DNA from: Leclercia adecarboxylata
GTDB lineage: Bacteria; Pseudomonadota; Gammaproteobacteria; Enterobacterales; Enterobacteriaceae
Assembly (NCBI GenBank): GCA_002360945.1
Contig: DERO01000024.1
Coordinates: forward strand, 124,001 to 188,000
Direction of reading: 5' to 3'
Length of the DNA stretch: 64,000 nt
The notes below the pieces were generated by a model that worked only from the letters and a program-made list of their open reading frames with translations, did not search any database and was not told the origin of the DNA. The position numbers and the translations under genes were made by a program. Shown here in pieces: positions 7,864 to 19,906 of the stretch. Positions within the stretch are counted from its first letter, which is position 1; every line of letters begins with the position of its first letter.

Positions 7864-7890
7864 TGTTGTACAATATAACAGGTTGTACAG
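7864..7890 (+). promoter_or_regulatory. Candidate BluR autoregulatory site upstream of bluR
   Basis: The bluF-bluR gap contains TGTTGTACAATATAACA (7864-7880), an imperfect palindrome, and a second GTTGTACAG (7882-7890). The TTGTACA core is the one seen three times in the ycgZ/bluF control region. This makes it a plausible site for the same MerR-type regulator. Binding is inferred, not shown. Confidence 0.45.
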
Positions 7891-7946
7891 CCCGGTGAGA
7901 TTCGTTACTTTGTTTCCGGAATATATCGGTCAGGCATGGGGAATCG

Positions 7947-8690
7947 ATGGCCTTTTACAGTATTGGCGATGTGGCAGAGCGCTGCGGCATCAACCCCGTC
8001 ACACTACGCGCATGGCAGCGACGGTATGGTCTGCTCAAGCCGCAGCGCAGTGAAGGCGGGCATCGACAATTTGACGAAGAAGACATCCAGCGCATTGAGG
8101 AGATCAAGCGCTGGATTGAGCGTGGCGTGCCGGTGGGTAAGGTTAAAGCCCTGCTTGACCAGGACAAAGCGCCCGAGCCGGGAGACTGGCGTACGCTACA
8201 GGAAGAGATGATGAGCACGTTGCGCCAGGTCAGCCCGGGAAAATGCCGGGCCCAGATCCTGGCGTTTTGTCAGCACCATCCTGTGGATGCGCTCATCGAT
8301 CAGGTATTTATTCCCGTCCGGGAAACCCTCAGCCTCGATCAAAACACCGCGGGCATCATGTGCAGCATGCTGGACGGCATTCTGATTGAGCAGGCGGTCA
8401 CCAGCCTGAGCGATTCACGCACTAAAGCGGGCAGAGACGCATTACTGATTGGCTGGAGCATTGAGGATCGTACCCGCCTGTGGCTGGAGGCGTGGCGTCT
8501 TTCACAGCGTGGCTGGCGCATCAACGTGTTTGCTGAACCGCTGGAGTTACCCCATCCGGAGTTTTTCCCCGGGCAGCATATTCTTGTCTGGGGCGGGAAA
8601 ACCCTGTCGCCGCAGCAGCAACTGCAGCTGGAGCACTGGCAAAAGCAGGGATATTTCATTACCGCCCACGGGGCAGCCGAAGCTGCCTGA
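7947..8690 (+). CDS. bluR: BluR MerR-family repressor of the blue-light regulon
   Basis: The N-terminal MerR winged helix-turn-helix (1-70: [20 protein letters not shown], then [15 protein letters not shown] and [18 protein letters not shown]) is nearly identical to E. coli BluR (YcgE). The C-terminal 175 residues form the cobalamin-binding-like helical and Rossmann domain, more diverged but sharing LDGILI, DALLIGW and TRLWLEAW. BluR represses ycgZ-ymgA-ariR at low temperature in the dark and is sequestered by excited BluF. It has 247 residues. The start has GGGGA upstream. The gene is convergent with baeR, whose stop is 30 bases away. Confidence 0.92.
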   Translation: MAFYSIGDVAERCGINPVTLRAWQRRYGLLKPQRSEGGHRQFDEEDIQRIEEIKRWIERGVPVGKVKALLDQDKAPEPGDWRTLQEEMMSTLRQVSPGKCRAQILAFCQHHPVDALIDQVFIPVRETLSLDQNTAGIMCSMLDGILIEQAVTSLSDSRTKAGRDALLIGWSIEDRTRLWLEAWRLSQRGWRINVFAEPLELPHPEFFPGQHILVWGGKTLSPQQQLQLEHWQKQGYFITAHGAAEAA

Positions 8691-8719
8691 TCATACTCCC
8701 CGCCGCGGTGGGTCACTTT

Positions 8720-9445
8720 TCACGCGCCGATCCGGCACGCATCTGCTTCCCAGCGATAACCCACACCATACACCGCCCGAATAAACGACTGATCCGCATC
8801 GAGGGATTCCAGCTTGCGGCGCAGGTTTTTGATATGGCTGTCGATGGTACGGTCAGTCACCACCCGGTAGTCATCATACAGATGGTTCAGCAGCTGCTCG
8901 CGGGAAAAGACCTTGCCCGGCTCGTGCGACAGGGTTTTTAGCAGGCGGAACTCGGCGGGGGTCAGGTCCAGCAGCTTGCCGCGCCAGCTGGCCTGGAAGC
9001 GGCTTTCGTCGATGATTAACGGACTTTCGGCATCCAGCGTCTGCAGCTCGCGCTGCGGTTTGCAGCGGCGCAGAATGGTTTTCACCCTGGCCACCACTTC
9101 ACGCGGGCTGTAGGGCTTGCAGATGTAGTCATCCGCGCCGATCTCCAGCCCCAGCAGGCGGTCAATCTCTTCGATTTTGGCGGTCACCATCACAATCGGC
9201 ACTTCGGAGAAGCGGCGGATCTCGCGGCACAGGGTCAGGCCGTCGGTACCGGGCAGCATCAGATCCAGCAGGATCAGATCCGGCGGCGTCTGGCGCACAT
9301 AGGGCAGGACCTGATCGCCGTGGCTAATCAGCGACGGGGCATAGCTCGCCGCCCGCAGATAGTCGATTAATAACTGCCCAAGCTTAGGCTCATCCTCTAC
9401 GATCAGGATGCGGGGTGTGTTTTCGTCAATGGGTAACTCAGTCAT
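8720..9445 (-). CDS. baeR: Response regulator BaeR
   Basis: This is an OmpR/PhoB-type response regulator of 241 residues. The receiver domain (about 10-125) has an acidic pocket in ILIVEDEP and the phosphoacceptor Asp61 in [13 protein letters not shown]. The C-terminal winged-helix DNA-binding domain includes [11 protein letters not shown] and [15 protein letters not shown]. BaeSR answers envelope stress (indole, flavonoids, misfolded pili, metals) and activates mdtABCD-baeSR and acrD. The start overlaps the baeS stop by 4 bases, so the two are translationally coupled. It is the last gene of the operon. Confidence 0.97.
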   Translation of the reverse strand: MTELPIDENTPRILIVEDEPKLGQLLIDYLRAASYAPSLISHGDQVLPYVRQTPPDLILLDLMLPGTDGLTLCREIRRFSEVPIVMVTAKIEEIDRLLGLEIGADDYICKPYSPREVVARVKTILRRCKPQRELQTLDAESPLIIDESRFQASWRGKLLDLTPAEFRLLKTLSHEPGKVFSREQLLNHLYDDYRVVTDRTIDSHIKNLRRKLESLDADQSFIRAVYGVGYRWEADACRIGA

Positions 9446-10845
9446 ACTTCTCTCGATAAATCGCGTTCCAGCGGTAGCTCTACTGTAATGCTAACCCCGC
9501 CAAAAGGCGAATGGGCGGCACGGATGGTGCCCCCGTGGGCCTCGACGATGTTGACGCAGATCGCCAGCCCCAGCCCGGATCCACCGCTGGCGCGGTTGCG
9601 GGAGCCTTCGGTACGGTAAAAACGCTCAAATAACTTGCTGAGCTGCTCGTCAGAGACGCCGGGCGCGGTGTCGGCAAAGGTCAGCGCAAAGCGGTGATCT
9701 TCGCATTTGCCGGAAATACGTAGCATGCCGCCCGCATCGGTATAGCGCAGGCAGTTTTCCAGCAGATTGTTGAAGAGCTGCATTAGCCGGTCGCGATCGC
9801 CAAACACCACCGCGTTCTCCGGCAGAGACAGTTCAATGCGCAGGTCGCGGCTGGCAAAGCGTTCGCGGAAGACGCCGCTGGCCATTTCCAGAATGTTAAT
9901 CACATCCACCGGCGCTTTCTGATAGGCCAGCGCCCCCTCGTCGGACATCGACAGCTGATGCAGGTCATCTACCAGCTTGGTGAGGGTGCCGACTTCCGCC
10001 TGCAATGAGGTGACGGACTCGGGAGTGAACTTGCGCACCCCGTCCTGGATCGCCTCCAGCTCGCCGCGCAGCACCGCCAGCGGGGTGCGCAGCTCGTGGG
10101 AGATATCGGCCATAAAATCCCGGCGCATCTGCTGGTTTTTCTCCAGGGTGCTGGCGAGCTGGTTAAAGTCCTGCGCCAGCTTGCCCAGCTCGTCCTGGCT
10201 GCGGGTATCCACCCGGGTGGTAAAATCGCCCGCCGCCAGTTGGTGTGTCCCCTCCACCAGCCGTTTTACCGGAGCCAGCAGGCCGCGCGCCAGCGGGAAA
10301 GTCGCCAGCGCCGCCAGCAGGGTGGAGAGGGCAACGATCAGCCAGCTGGTCTGGCGCTGCTGCCGGTCAAAGTTGATGTCGGTGTTGCGCGTCAGCCGTT
10401 CAACCGGGGAGGCGATCACCCAGCCGACGGCCGCCCCGTTGACGGTGATAGCCCGCTTCGTGCCGTCCGGCGGCACCGGGGCGCGCGGGCCGACCAGCAC
10501 CCGCATCTCCTGGTCGATCACCCAGAACTGGGTGCGCCAGCCGTGGGGCGGCATGCCGGGGCCGGGACGATCGTCGTCGGTATCGTGCTCCAGCGAGCGC
10601 AGTATCTGGAAGATAAAGCGGTCGTTATTGCGTAAAAAACGCCAGTTGCCGTGCAGGGCGTACTGCTCGGCGAGGGCATCGCTCAGGCCCTGTAACCGCT
10701 GCTCGTTACCGTGTTTGATGTAGTCGATAAAGCCGCGCTCAAAGCTGACCCGCACCGCCCAGTGCATGGTGATCAGCAGCACGATGCAGGTGGCAAAAAT
10801 GGCCAGAAACAGCTTGCCGGTAATGCCGGGCCGCCAGAACTTCAT
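9442..10845 (-). CDS. baeS: Sensor histidine kinase BaeS
   Basis: This 467-residue inner-membrane kinase has TM1 at about 10-30, a periplasmic sensor domain (about 35-165), TM2 (about 167-187), HAMP and DHp with the H-box [10 protein letters not shown] (phosphorylated His250), and a catalytic ATPase domain with N-box [12 protein letters not shown] and G-boxes FADTAPGV and GGSGLGLAI. It phosphorylates BaeR. The asparagine- and proline-rich periplasmic stretch is of ordinary length for BaeS. The start overlaps the mdtD stop by 4 bases. Confidence 0.97.
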   Translation of the reverse strand: MKFWRPGITGKLFLAIFATCIVLLITMHWAVRVSFERGFIDYIKHGNEQRLQGLSDALAEQYALHGNWRFLRNNDRFIFQILRSLEHDTDDDRPGPGMPPHGWRTQFWVIDQEMRVLVGPRAPVPPDGTKRAITVNGAAVGWVIASPVERLTRNTDINFDRQQRQTSWLIVALSTLLAALATFPLARGLLAPVKRLVEGTHQLAAGDFTTRVDTRSQDELGKLAQDFNQLASTLEKNQQMRRDFMADISHELRTPLAVLRGELEAIQDGVRKFTPESVTSLQAEVGTLTKLVDDLHQLSMSDEGALAYQKAPVDVINILEMASGVFRERFASRDLRIELSLPENAVVFGDRDRLMQLFNNLLENCLRYTDAGGMLRISGKCEDHRFALTFADTAPGVSDEQLSKLFERFYRTEGSRNRASGGSGLGLAICVNIVEAHGGTIRAAHSPFGGVSITVELPLERDLSREV

Positions 10846-12257
10846 GGTTCACTCCTTTTGCGCCGCCTGATGACGACATTCTTGCTGGTATCATCCGGGA
10901 CCCGGGCGAAAACAATGGCCGGCAGGGCGATAATCACCGCCATGCTCAGGTAGGTGTAGAGGAACACCTGATGAACGACCGGGCTGTCGGCGGTCAGGTG
11001 GTGCTGGCCATACATGCCCAGCAGCAGCCCGGCAATGGTCACCCCGACGCTCATCGACAGCTGCATGATCATCGACAGCAGGCTGTTGCCGCTGCTGGCC
11101 AGCTCGTCGGGGAGATCCTTCAGGGTCAGGGTGTTCATGGAGGAGAAGCGAATGGAGTTGATCATCCCCTGGCAGAACAGCACCAGCGGCAGAACGTAGT
11201 ACCAGCCCTGCAGCGCAACGGCCATAAACAGCAGGCTCACCAGCGCCAGCCCGAGGGTGGACGCCACCAGCACCCGGCGGTAGCCCAGCGCATTCACCAC
11301 CTGGACCACAATGCGCTTCATCCCCATGCTGCCAAGCACCATCGGGATCATCATCAGCCCGGCATGGAACGGCGAAAAGCCGAGGCCAATCTGCAAAAAT
11401 ACCGGGGTCATAAACGGCAGCATCCCGCTGCCGATACGTCCGACAAAGCTGCCGAGCAGCCCCAGCCGGTAGGTGGTATTGCGAAACAGGTTCAGGCTGA
11501 ACAGGGCGCGTTCGTTATCCCGCGCATGCCACAGATACCACAGGATGAATATCACCCCAATGGCCACCAGCCCGGCCATCGCCAGGGTCGAGATCCCCAG
11601 CCCTTTTTGCCCGTCCAGCGCCAGGGTCAGGGTCGCCATGCCCGCCGCCAGCAGGAAAAAGCCCCCCAGATCGAAGCGCCGGGTCTGCATTTTGTAGTTC
11701 GGCATCAGCGAGAGGGTAGCAATCGCCCCGATGATGCCCACCGGCAGGTTGATCAGAAAGATCCAGTGCCAGGAGGCATACTCCACCAGCATCCCGCCGA
11801 GAGCCGGGCCAAGCAGCGGCCCCACCTGGCCGGGCAGGGTAACGAAGGTCATCGCCGCCATATACTGCGCGCGCGGGACAATTTTCATCACCGTCAGCCT
11901 GCCGACCGGGACCATCATCGCCCCGCCGACGCCCTGCAACACCCGGGACATCACCAGCTCGTTGAGGGTCTCCGCCCGGGCGCAGAACAGCGACCCGGCG
12001 GTGAACAGCACGATGGCGGTAAAGAAGATATTGCGCACCCCGACCTTGTCCGCCAGCCAGCCGCTGGCGGGCAGCATCATCGCTACCGTCAGCACGTAGG
12101 CGACGATCACCATATGCATATGCAGCGGGCTCTCCCCCAGGCTTTGCGCCATTGAGGGGAGGGCGGTGTTAACGATGGTCGTATCCAGGGCCTGCATAAA
12201 GAAGCCGAAGGCGACAATCCATAACTGCCAGCGAACGTTAGCGGGGAGATCCGTCAT
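10842..12257 (-). CDS. mdtD: MFS transporter MdtD (DHA2 family)
   Basis: This 471-residue, 14-helix major facilitator transporter of the drug:H+ antiporter-2 family is encoded inside the mdtABCD-baeSR operon. Visible motifs are the early [18 protein letters not shown] motif (D1) and [15 protein letters not shown] (motif A) after TM2. In E. coli MdtD is not needed for MdtABC-type resistance; a citrate or iron-citrate export role has been proposed. The start overlaps the mdtC stop by one base. Confidence 0.95.
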   Translation of the reverse strand: MTDLPANVRWQLWIVAFGFFMQALDTTIVNTALPSMAQSLGESPLHMHMVIVAYVLTVAMMLPASGWLADKVGVRNIFFTAIVLFTAGSLFCARAETLNELVMSRVLQGVGGAMMVPVGRLTVMKIVPRAQYMAAMTFVTLPGQVGPLLGPALGGMLVEYASWHWIFLINLPVGIIGAIATLSLMPNYKMQTRRFDLGGFFLLAAGMATLTLALDGQKGLGISTLAMAGLVAIGVIFILWYLWHARDNERALFSLNLFRNTTYRLGLLGSFVGRIGSGMLPFMTPVFLQIGLGFSPFHAGLMMIPMVLGSMGMKRIVVQVVNALGYRRVLVASTLGLALVSLLFMAVALQGWYYVLPLVLFCQGMINSIRFSSMNTLTLKDLPDELASSGNSLLSMIMQLSMSVGVTIAGLLLGMYGQHHLTADSPVVHQVFLYTYLSMAVIIALPAIVFARVPDDTSKNVVIRRRKRSEP

Positions 12258-15200
12258 TAGCCGTTTACCGTCTCTTTCTGTTTACGTGAAAAACGCACCC
12301 GTAAGCGGTCAAAGAACAGATAGACCACCGGGGTGGTGTACAGCGTCAGCAGCTGGCTCATCACCAGCCCGCCGACAATGGTGATCCCAAGGGGCTGACG
12401 CAGCTCCGCGCCATCACCGCTGGAGATCACCAGCGGCAGGGCGCCAAACAGCGCCGCCAGGGTGGTCATCATGATCGGGCGAAAACGCAGCAGGCAGGCC
12501 TGGAAGATCGCCTCCTGCGGAGTCATGTTGCCGTTGCGCTGGGCCTCCAGCGCAAAGTCGACCATCATGATGGCGTTTTTCTTCACGATCCCGATTAACA
12601 GCATAATGCCAATCAGCGCAATCAGGCTGAATGGCGCGCCAAACAGCTCCAGCGCCAGCAGGGCCCCCACGCCCGCCGAGGGCAGGGTGGAGAGGATGGT
12701 CAGCGGATGGACGTAGCTCTCATACAGCACCCCAAGCACGATATAGACCGTGGCAATCGCCGCCAGAATCAGGATCACCTGCGAGTTCATGGTCTCCTGG
12801 AACACTTGGGCGGTCCCGGCGAAGCTGCCGCGCACCGTTGACGGCACCCCAAGCTGGGTCATGGCGCGGTTGATGGCGTCGCTGGCTTCCGACAGGGATT
12901 TACCGGTCGGCAGGTTAAACGACACCGTCGAGGCCGCCGACAGCCCCTGATGATTGACCGACAGCGGCGCGTTCGACGGCTGCCAGCTGGCGAAGTACGA
13001 CAGTGGAATTGCCTTACCGTCTTTATTAATCACGAACATCTTATCCAGGGCGCTGATGTCCTGGGTATAGCGCGGATCGACCTCCATCACCACCTTGTAC
13101 TGGTTCATCGGCTGATAGATGGTGGAGATCTGCCGCTGGCCGAAGGCGTTGTTGAGCAGGCTGTTGGCGGCGTTGACGTCGATGCCCAGCCGCGACATGG
13201 TTTCGCGGTCGTAGGTCAGGGCCATCTCCGCGCCGTTGTCCTGCTGGTCGGAGTTAACGTCCGCCAGCTCCGGCAGGGCCGCCAGCGCCTTACGAATTTT
13301 CGGCTCCCATTCTCTAAGTGCCGCCAGATCGTCCGACAGCAGGGTGTACTGGTAGCTGGCGTTCGACTGCCGCCCGCCGACGCGGATATCCTGCACTGCC
13401 ACCAGGAACATGTTCGCCCCCGGCTCTTTGGCGAGCTTACCCCGCAGGCGGTCGATCACCTGCTGGGCGGTTTCGTTGCGCACGTCGCGGGCCTTGAGGG
13501 TGATAAACATCATTCCGCTATTCACCCGCGAGCCGCCGGTAAAGCCGGTGACGTTATCCACCGCCGGGTCTTCACGGATGATCTTCATGAAGTCCTGCAG
13601 CTTGCCGCGCATCGCCTGGAAGGAGATGCTCTGATCGGCCTGGATCCCGCCCATCAGCACCCCGGTGTCCTGCTCCGGGAAGAAGGTTTTCGGGATGATG
13701 ATGTACATCCAGACGTTCAGGGCAATGGTGCCGATCAGCACCAGCCCGACAATCCGGGTATGGTTCAGCACCCATTTCAGCGATTTGCCGTAACCCGCCT
13801 GCAGCGCCATCAGCATCCGGCCAAAACCTTTTTTGCGCGGCTGCGACTGCGGCGGGCTGCGCTTGAGCATCCAGCCGCACATCATCGGCGTCAGGGTTAA
13901 GGAGACCAGCAGCGAAATGCCGATCGCCACCGATAGCGTGACGGCGAACTCTCTGAGCAGACGCCCCGGCAGGCCGTCCATCAGCAGCAGCGGCAGGAAC
14001 ACCGCCACCAGCGACAGGCTCATGGAGAGCACCGTAAAGCCCACTTCACGGCTGCCCTGCAACGCCGCCTGCAGGGGCTTCATGCCCGCCTCGAGGTGGC
14101 GGGAGATGTTCTCCAGCACCACGATGGCGTCATCCACTACAAAGCCGGTGGCGATGGTCAGGGCCATCAGCGACAGGTTGTTGAGGCTAAAACCGCACAG
14201 GTACATGGCCGCGAAGGTGCCGATCAGCGACACCGGGACCGCCACCGCCGGGATCAGCGTTGCACGCCCGGAGCGCAGGAACAGGAACACCACCAGGATC
14301 ACCAGCGCCACCGAGATGATCAGCGACTGCTCCACCTCCTCCAGCGAGGCGCGAATGGTGGGGGAGCGATCCTGGGCAATCTGCAGATCGATGGCCGCCG
14401 GAATGGTCTCCTGCAGCTCCGGCAGACGGGCGCGGATGCTGTTCACCGTCTCAATAATGTTGGCTTCCGGCAGCTTGCGGATCATCAGCAAAATCGCCGG
14501 TTTGGCGTTGGTCATCCCGGCGTTACGCACGTCCTGCACCGAGTCGGTGACGCTCGCCACGTCGCTTAAGCGCACCGCCGCGCCGTTATTGTAGTGGATG
14601 ATTAAGGGCTGATATTCCGCCGCGGTTTTCAGCTCGTCGTTGGTCTGGATCTGCCAGCGGTGGCTGCCGTCCTCCACCGACCCCTGGGGTTTACGCACGT
14701 TAGCGTTGCTGATGGCGCTGCGCACGTCATCCAGCGAGACGCCCTGATTAAACAGCGCCTGCGGGTTGAGCCCCACGCGGATAGCGGGCAGGGAGCTACC
14801 GCCGACGCTCACGTCGCCCACGCCGTCGATCTGGGCGAGAGTCTGCGCCAGCTGGGTGGAGGCGAAGTCGTACAGCTGCCCTTGGGAGTAGGTGTCCGAG
14901 GTGAGCGTCAGGATCATGATCGGCGCATCGGACGGGTTGGCTTTGCGGTAGGTCGGTCGGCTCGGCATTCCGCTCGGGAGCAGGCTCTGCGCGGCGTTGA
15001 TCGCCGCCTGCACGTCGCGCGCCGCGCCGTTGATATCGCGGTTAAAGTTAAATTCCAGAATGATGCGCGTGCTGCCGAGCGAGCTGCTGGAGGTCATCTC
15101 GTTGACCCCGGCAATGCGCCCCAGAGAGCGCTCGAGCGGCGTCGCCACCGACGAGGCCATGGTCTCCGGCGAGGCCCCGGGCAGCGAGGCGCTGACCATG

Positions 15201-15334
15201 ATCACCGGGAAATCCACCTGCGGCAGCGGGGCCACCGGCAGCAGCCGGAAGCCGAGCACGCCGCAGAGAGTGATGGCCAGCGAAATCAAAATCGTCGCCA
15301 CCGGGCGGTAAATGAAGAGGGCAAAAAACTTCAC
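12257..15334 (-). CDS. mdtC: Multidrug efflux RND permease subunit MdtC
   Basis: This 1025-residue RND transporter has 12 membrane helices and two large periplasmic loops. It starts [17 protein letters not shown] and shows the TM4 proton-relay motif [14 protein letters not shown] and the TM10-12 block [15 protein letters not shown]. MdtC pairs with MdtB (2 MdtB to 1 MdtC in E. coli) and works with MdtA and TolC to expel bile salts, novobiocin and other compounds. MdtC is thought to carry the main substrate-binding role. The start lies directly after the mdtB stop. Confidence 0.97.
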   Translation of the reverse strand: MKFFALFIYRPVATILISLAITLCGVLGFRLLPVAPLPQVDFPVIMVSASLPGASPETMASSVATPLERSLGRIAGVNEMTSSSSLGSTRIILEFNFNRDINGAARDVQAAINAAQSLLPSGMPSRPTYRKANPSDAPIMILTLTSDTYSQGQLYDFASTQLAQTLAQIDGVGDVSVGGSSLPAIRVGLNPQALFNQGVSLDDVRSAISNANVRKPQGSVEDGSHRWQIQTNDELKTAAEYQPLIIHYNNGAAVRLSDVASVTDSVQDVRNAGMTNAKPAILLMIRKLPEANIIETVNSIRARLPELQETIPAAIDLQIAQDRSPTIRASLEEVEQSLIISVALVILVVFLFLRSGRATLIPAVAVPVSLIGTFAAMYLCGFSLNNLSLMALTIATGFVVDDAIVVLENISRHLEAGMKPLQAALQGSREVGFTVLSMSLSLVAVFLPLLLMDGLPGRLLREFAVTLSVAIGISLLVSLTLTPMMCGWMLKRSPPQSQPRKKGFGRMLMALQAGYGKSLKWVLNHTRIVGLVLIGTIALNVWMYIIIPKTFFPEQDTGVLMGGIQADQSISFQAMRGKLQDFMKIIREDPAVDNVTGFTGGSRVNSGMMFITLKARDVRNETAQQVIDRLRGKLAKEPGANMFLVAVQDIRVGGRQSNASYQYTLLSDDLAALREWEPKIRKALAALPELADVNSDQQDNGAEMALTYDRETMSRLGIDVNAANSLLNNAFGQRQISTIYQPMNQYKVVMEVDPRYTQDISALDKMFVINKDGKAIPLSYFASWQPSNAPLSVNHQGLSAASTVSFNLPTGKSLSEASDAINRAMTQLGVPSTVRGSFAGTAQVFQETMNSQVILILAAIATVYIVLGVLYESYVHPLTILSTLPSAGVGALLALELFGAPFSLIALIGIMLLIGIVKKNAIMMVDFALEAQRNGNMTPQEAIFQACLLRFRPIMMTTLAALFGALPLVISSGDGAELRQPLGITIVGGLVMSQLLTLYTTPVVYLFFDRLRVRFSRKQKETVNG

Positions 15335-18300
15335 TTACGCCTCCTCTTCTTCACGTTTCGGGAAGCGGCTTTTGCTCCACAGCGCCAGGCGGTCAAACAG
15401 CAGGTAGATCACCGGGGTGGTGAACAGGGTTAATACCTGGCTCACCAGCAGACCGCCGACCATGCCGATCCCTAACGGACGGCGCAGCTCGGCCCCAACC
15501 CCGGTGCTGAGCATCAGCGGCAGGGCACCGAGCAGCGCCGCGAGGGTGGTCATCAGGATCGGACGGAAACGCAGCAGGCAGGCCTGATAGATCGCCTCCC
15601 GCGGCGCCATGCCCTGCTCGCGCTCGGCGGCGAGGGCAAAGTCGATCATCATGATGGCGTTCTTCTTGACGATACCGATCAGCAGGATGATGCCGATAAT
15701 CGCAATTACGTCCAGCTCGCTGCCCGCCAGCATCAGCGCCAGCAGGGCTCCGACGCCCGCCGTCGGCAGGGTCGAGAGAATGGTGATCGGGTGGATAAAG
15801 CTCTCGTACAGCACCCCCAGCACGATGTACATCGCTACCACCGCGGCAACAATCAGCCAGATGGTGCTCCCGAGCGCCGCCTGAAACGCCAGGGTGCTGC
15901 CCTGGAATTTGGTCTGGATGTCGGTCGGGAAGCTGAGGTTTTTCTCCGCGTCGGTGATCGCCTGCACCGCTTCGCCCAGCGAGTAATCATCCGGCACGTT
16001 AAACGAGATGGTGGTGGACGGGAACTGATCCAGATGGTTCACCGCCAGCGGGGTGTAGCGCTCCTCCACTTTGGCAATGGCGCTGAGGGGAACAATGCCG
16101 CCGCTGCTGCTGGTCAGGCGCACCGAATCGAGCGCCGCCAGCCCCGGTGTCTGCCGGGTATCGTGCTCCAACACCACCCGATACTGGTTGGCCTGGGTGT
16201 AGATGGTGGAGATCAGGCGCTGGCCGAAGGCGTTATACAGCGCGTTATCCACATCCGCCATGGAGATCCCCAGACGGCTGGCGCTGTCGCGGTCGACGTT
16301 GATATACGCCGCCAGCCCTTTGTCCTGCCAGTCGCTGCTGACGTCGGAGAGCTGCGGCAGCTGCTGTAGCTCATCCACAAGTTGCGGAACCCAGGTGCTG
16401 AGGGCGTCGAGGCTGGTGGCCTGCAGGGTGAACTGATACTGGGTGCGGCTCACCGTGGTGTCGATGGTCAGATCCTGGGTCGGCTGCAGGTACAGCTTCA
16501 CGCCCGGCACCTTCGCCACCGCGCTCTGCAGGCGTTCGATCACCGTGTTAACCCGGTCGTCGCGATCGTCCAGCGGCTTGAGGTTGATCTGCAGGCGGGC
16601 GCTGTTGAGCGACGGGTTGGTGCCATCGACGCCGACAAATGACGTCAGGCTCTCCACCGCCGGATCTTTCATGATCGCTTCCGAAACCGCCTGCTGGCGC
16701 TGGGCCATGCTGGCGAAGGAGACCGACTGCGGGGCCTGCAGGGTGCCCTGAATAATGCCGTTATCCTGGATCGGGAAGAAGCCTTTCGGGATCATCACCC
16801 ACAGCAGCACGCTCAGGGCCAGGGTGCCCAGCGCCACGCCGAGGGTCGCCCACGGGTGGTTCAGCACTTTCGCGAGCCAGCGGCCATAGGCGGCAATAAT
16901 GCGCTCGAACATCCGCTCTGAGGCGCGGGAGAAGCGGTTCTGTTTGCGCAGGGATTCGTGGCTCAGCATGCGGGCGCACATCATTGGGGTCAGGGTCAGG
17001 GAGACCACTGCCGAAATGAGTATCGCCACCGCCAGGGTCACGGCAAACTCGCGGAACAGGCGTCCGACGATATCGCCCATAAACAGCAGCGGGATCAGCA
17101 CCGCAATCAGCGAGAAGGTGAGGGAGATAATGGTGAAGCCAATCTCACCGGCCCCTTTCAGCGCCGCCGCCAGCGGCTTTTCGCCTTTTTCGATATAGCG
17201 GGAGATGTTCTCGATCACCACGATGGCGTCATCCACCACAAAGCCGGTGGCGATGGTCAAGGCCATCAGCGTCAGGTTGTTGATCGAGAAGTCGAGGAAC
17301 ACCATCACCGCGAAGGTGCCCACCAGCGACAGTGGCACCGCCACGGCGGGAATAATGGTCGCCGGAACGTTGCGCAGGAACAGGTAGATGATCATCACCA
17401 CCAGTGCTATGGCCAGCATCAGCTCAAACTGGGTATCGCTGACCGAGGCGCGAATGTTGGTGGTGCGGTCCGACAGCACCTTGACGCTCACCGACTTCGG
17501 CAGGCTGTCGATAAGCGTGGGCAGCATGGTGCGAATGCTGTCGGCGGTATCGATGATGTTCGCCCCCGGCTGGCGCTGGACGTTCATCACGATCGCCTGC
17601 TGCTTGTTGGCCCACGCGCCGAGCCAGCTGTTTTCTGCGCCCTGTTCGACGGTGGCGACATCCCCTAAGCGGATCGCCGCCCCGTTCTGCCAGGCGACAA
17701 TCAGCTGACGATATTCATCCGCGGACTGCATCTGGTCGTTGGCGGAAAGCGTCACCGCCCGGGTTGGGCCATCAAGGGAGCCTTTCGCCGAGTTGACGTT
17801 GGCGTTGCTGATGGCGGTGCGGATGGTTTCGCTGGTGAGCCCCAGAGAGGCGATCGCCTGGGCGTTCAGCTTGACGCGCACCGCCGGGCGCTGGCCGCCG
17901 GAGAGGGTCACCAGCCCGACGCCGGAGACCTGGGAAATTTTCTGCGCCACCCGGGTTTCCACCATGTCTTCGACCTGGGTCATCGGCATGGCGGAGGAGG
18001 TGACGGCGAGCGTCATGATCGGCGGATCCGCCGGGTTGACCTTGCTGTAGACCGGCGGGTTAGGCAGGTCGGACGGCAGCAGGTTGGTGGCGGCATTGAT
18101 CGCGGCCTGCACCTCCTGCTCGGCAACGTCCAGCGACAGGCTGAGCTGGAACTGCAGCGTGACAACCGACGCGCCGCCGGAACTCTGGGAGGACATCTGC
18201 TTCAGGCCCGACATCTGGCCAAACTGGCGCTCCAGCGGGGCGGTGATCGCGGACGTCACCACATCCGGGCTGGCGCCAGGGTAGAGCGTCACCACCTGAA

Positions 18301-18460
18301 TGGTGGGGTAATCCACTTCCGGCAGGGCGGAGACCGGCAGGAAGCGGTAGCCAATGATCCCCGCCAGCAGGATCGCCACCATCAGCAGCGTGGTGGCGAC
18401 AGGGCGCAGGATAAACAGACGTGACGGCCCGCCTGTAGAGCTCGGGGGCATCACCTGCAT
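15335..18460 (-). CDS. mdtB: Multidrug efflux RND permease subunit MdtB
   Basis: This 1041-residue RND transporter is paralogous to MdtC. It shows the same architecture: N-terminal [22 protein letters not shown]4 [17 protein letters not shown], and [15 protein letters not shown] near the C-terminus. In the MdtB2C heterotrimer it mainly supports proton translocation. The ATG overlaps the last base of mdtA. The adjacent paralogues share long stretches of DNA similarity, a possible site for gene conversion. Confidence 0.97.
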   Translation of the reverse strand: MQVMPPSSTGGPSRLFILRPVATTLLMVAILLAGIIGYRFLPVSALPEVDYPTIQVVTLYPGASPDVVTSAITAPLERQFGQMSGLKQMSSQSSGGASVVTLQFQLSLSLDVAEQEVQAAINAATNLLPSDLPNPPVYSKVNPADPPIMTLAVTSSAMPMTQVEDMVETRVAQKISQVSGVGLVTLSGGQRPAVRVKLNAQAIASLGLTSETIRTAISNANVNSAKGSLDGPTRAVTLSANDQMQSADEYRQLIVAWQNGAAIRLGDVATVEQGAENSWLGAWANKQQAIVMNVQRQPGANIIDTADSIRTMLPTLIDSLPKSVSVKVLSDRTTNIRASVSDTQFELMLAIALVVMIIYLFLRNVPATIIPAVAVPLSLVGTFAVMVFLDFSINNLTLMALTIATGFVVDDAIVVIENISRYIEKGEKPLAAALKGAGEIGFTIISLTFSLIAVLIPLLFMGDIVGRLFREFAVTLAVAILISAVVSLTLTPMMCARMLSHESLRKQNRFSRASERMFERIIAAYGRWLAKVLNHPWATLGVALGTLALSVLLWVMIPKGFFPIQDNGIIQGTLQAPQSVSFASMAQRQQAVSEAIMKDPAVESLTSFVGVDGTNPSLNSARLQINLKPLDDRDDRVNTVIERLQSAVAKVPGVKLYLQPTQDLTIDTTVSRTQYQFTLQATSLDALSTWVPQLVDELQQLPQLSDVSSDWQDKGLAAYINVDRDSASRLGISMADVDNALYNAFGQRLISTIYTQANQYRVVLEHDTRQTPGLAALDSVRLTSSSGGIVPLSAIAKVEERYTPLAVNHLDQFPSTTISFNVPDDYSLGEAVQAITDAEKNLSFPTDIQTKFQGSTLAFQAALGSTIWLIVAAVVAMYIVLGVLYESFIHPITILSTLPTAGVGALLALMLAGSELDVIAIIGIILLIGIVKKNAIMMIDFALAAEREQGMAPREAIYQACLLRFRPILMTTLAALLGALPLMLSTGVGAELRRPLGIGMVGGLLVSQVLTLFTTPVIYLLFDRLALWSKSRFPKREEEEA

Positions 18461-19695
18461 CAGGCGTTCTCTCCCTGTTTTTTATGTTCGCGTTTTGCCG
18501 GTTGGGCAGGGGTGTCGGCGTGGGCTTCCACTACTTCCACTTTCGCTCCTTCGGTCAGACGGTCGATGCCGTCGGTCACCACCCGGTCGCCTGCCGACAG
18601 TCCGGCGGCAATCACCACGCTCTGGCTGTCCTGAATACCCGGTTTCACCAGGTGCTTGCTGACTTTGTTGTCGCTGTTCAGCACCCAGACGAAGTTGCCT
18701 TCGTTACCCATCTGCAGCGCCGCGGTTGGGATCACTACCGCGTTCTCTTCGGTGGCCACCAGCATCCGGGCGTTAACAAACTGGTTCGGGAACAGGGCAT
18801 CGTCCTGATTGTTGAAGCGCGCTTTCAGCTTGATGGTGCCGGTGGTGGTGTCGATCTGGTTGTCGAGGCTCAGCAGGGTGCCGTCGCTCAGCTTCTGCTT
18901 GTTGGCGCGATCCCAGGCCTCCACCGTTAAGCTCTGCCCGGCTTTCTGTGCCTGGATGACGGTGGCGATATCGCTCTCCGGCAGGGTAAACACCAGATCG
19001 ATAGGGTGGGTTTGGGTGAGCACCACGATCCCGGTGGTATCCCCGCTGGAGATCTGATTGCCGATATCCACCTGCTTTAAGCCGACGCGCCCGTCGATCG
19101 GGGCGGTGATGCGGCTCCAGTCGAGCTGGAGTTGCGCGCTGGCGACAGCGGCCTGATCCGCTTTGATGGTGCCGAGGCTTTCGCTGACCAGCGCCTGCTG
19201 GGCATCAAGCTCCTGGCGGGAGACGAGGTTGGTTTTCACCAGCTGTTGATAACGGGCCAGGTCGCGGCGGGCGTTGGCGAGGGTGGCGGTGTCTTTCGCC
19301 AGCTGCCCCTGGGCCTGAGCCAGCGCCACTTTGAACTGGCTGGGATCGACTTCGGCCAGCAGATCGCCGGCTTTCACCTGCTGTCCTTCCTGGAAGTGCA
19401 GGGCGATCAGCTGACCGTCGACGCGGCTGCGCACGGTGACGGTATTGGCGGCGGTAATGGTCCCGAGCCCGGAGAGATAGCGCGGCACGGATTTACTGAC
19501 CGCGGTGGCGGCCTGCACCGGAGCCAGCGGGCCGCTGCGCATTCCGTGGCGACCACCGCCGCCCGCCGGGCGCTGCGCCTGACTGGATGCACCGGCAGGG
19601 GCCGAAGCGTGTTGATGCCAGTACCACGCGGCGGCAAGAGCCACCACAATGATGCCAGCGGCGATTACCCAGCGGGATTTATTGCGGCCTTTCAT
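18460..19695 (-). CDS. mdtA: Multidrug efflux periplasmic adaptor MdtA
   Basis: This 411-residue membrane-fusion protein links MdtBC to TolC. An N-terminal anchor helix (about 9-27) is followed by a G- and R-rich segment. A lipoyl/biotinyl-like domain split around a helical hairpin (about 110-190, alanine- and glutamine-rich) comes next, then beta-barrel and membrane-proximal domains. The ending is a charged [11 protein letters not shown] tail. It is the first gene of mdtABCD-baeSR; the upstream region has a BaeR-box-like sequence. Confidence 0.96.
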   Translation of the reverse strand: MKGRNKSRWVIAAGIIVVALAAAWYWHQHASAPAGASSQAQRPAGGGGRHGMRSGPLAPVQAATAVSKSVPRYLSGLGTITAANTVTVRSRVDGQLIALHFQEGQQVKAGDLLAEVDPSQFKVALAQAQGQLAKDTATLANARRDLARYQQLVKTNLVSRQELDAQQALVSESLGTIKADQAAVASAQLQLDWSRITAPIDGRVGLKQVDIGNQISSGDTTGIVVLTQTHPIDLVFTLPESDIATVIQAQKAGQSLTVEAWDRANKQKLSDGTLLSLDNQIDTTTGTIKLKARFNNQDDALFPNQFVNARMLVATEENAVVIPTAALQMGNEGNFVWVLNSDNKVSKHLVKPGIQDSQSVVIAAGLSAGDRVVTDGIDRLTEGAKVEVVEAHADTPAQPAKREHKKQGENA

Positions 19696-19719
19696 CGTTA
19701 TACGTACTCATCCTGAAAC

Positions 19720-19775
19720 TGTGCGGAAAATAATACTAGTTTAGTGAGGTAATGAAGCAGAAAAATGGAGGAAAT
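19720..19775 (-). promoter_or_regulatory. mdtA promoter with candidate BaeR box
   Basis: On the minus strand, TTTCCTCCATTTTTCTGC (19757-19774) resembles the BaeR box described for E. coli mdtA, acrD and spy; the CTCCAT core is exact and flanking positions partly match. A TAGTATTAT segment (about 19726-19734) downstream can serve as the -10 region. Placement 62-79 bases from the start codon fits an activator site. Confidence 0.55.
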
Positions 19776-19824
19776 ATGGAAGACTGTCTGGAATTGTCTG
19801 AATGGGGGAGAGTGCGGTCTGTGT

Positions 19825-19898
19825 GCCGGGGGCGCTACGCTTGCCCGGCCTACGATCCGGCTATTTTGTAGGCCGGGCAAGCGTAGCGCCGCCCGGCA
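19825..19898. repeat. Paired REP palindrome (BIME-like)
   Basis: Two long inverted arms face each other: GCCGGGGGCGCTACGCTTGC continuing into CCGGCCTAC (to 19853), then a 14-base centre, then GTAGGCCGGGCAAGCGTAGC continuing to CCGGC (19868-19897). They are almost perfect reverse complements. This is the usual enterobacterial repetitive extragenic palindrome, here between the mdtA promoter and the end of yegD, where it may stabilise the yegD mRNA end. Confidence 0.85.
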
Positions 19899-19906
19899 AT
19901 TCCACC

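Noticed and set aside
10971..12155. 394-codon open frame antisense to mdtD
   Set aside because: Composition of low-complexity H, Q, R, P and G typical of an antisense shadow; mdtD is a full-length transporter.
12257..18460. Tandem duplication mdtB/mdtC as a recent event
   Set aside because: The two are paralogues in all enterics with distinct roles; similarity is the ancient RND kind and not a recent local duplication.
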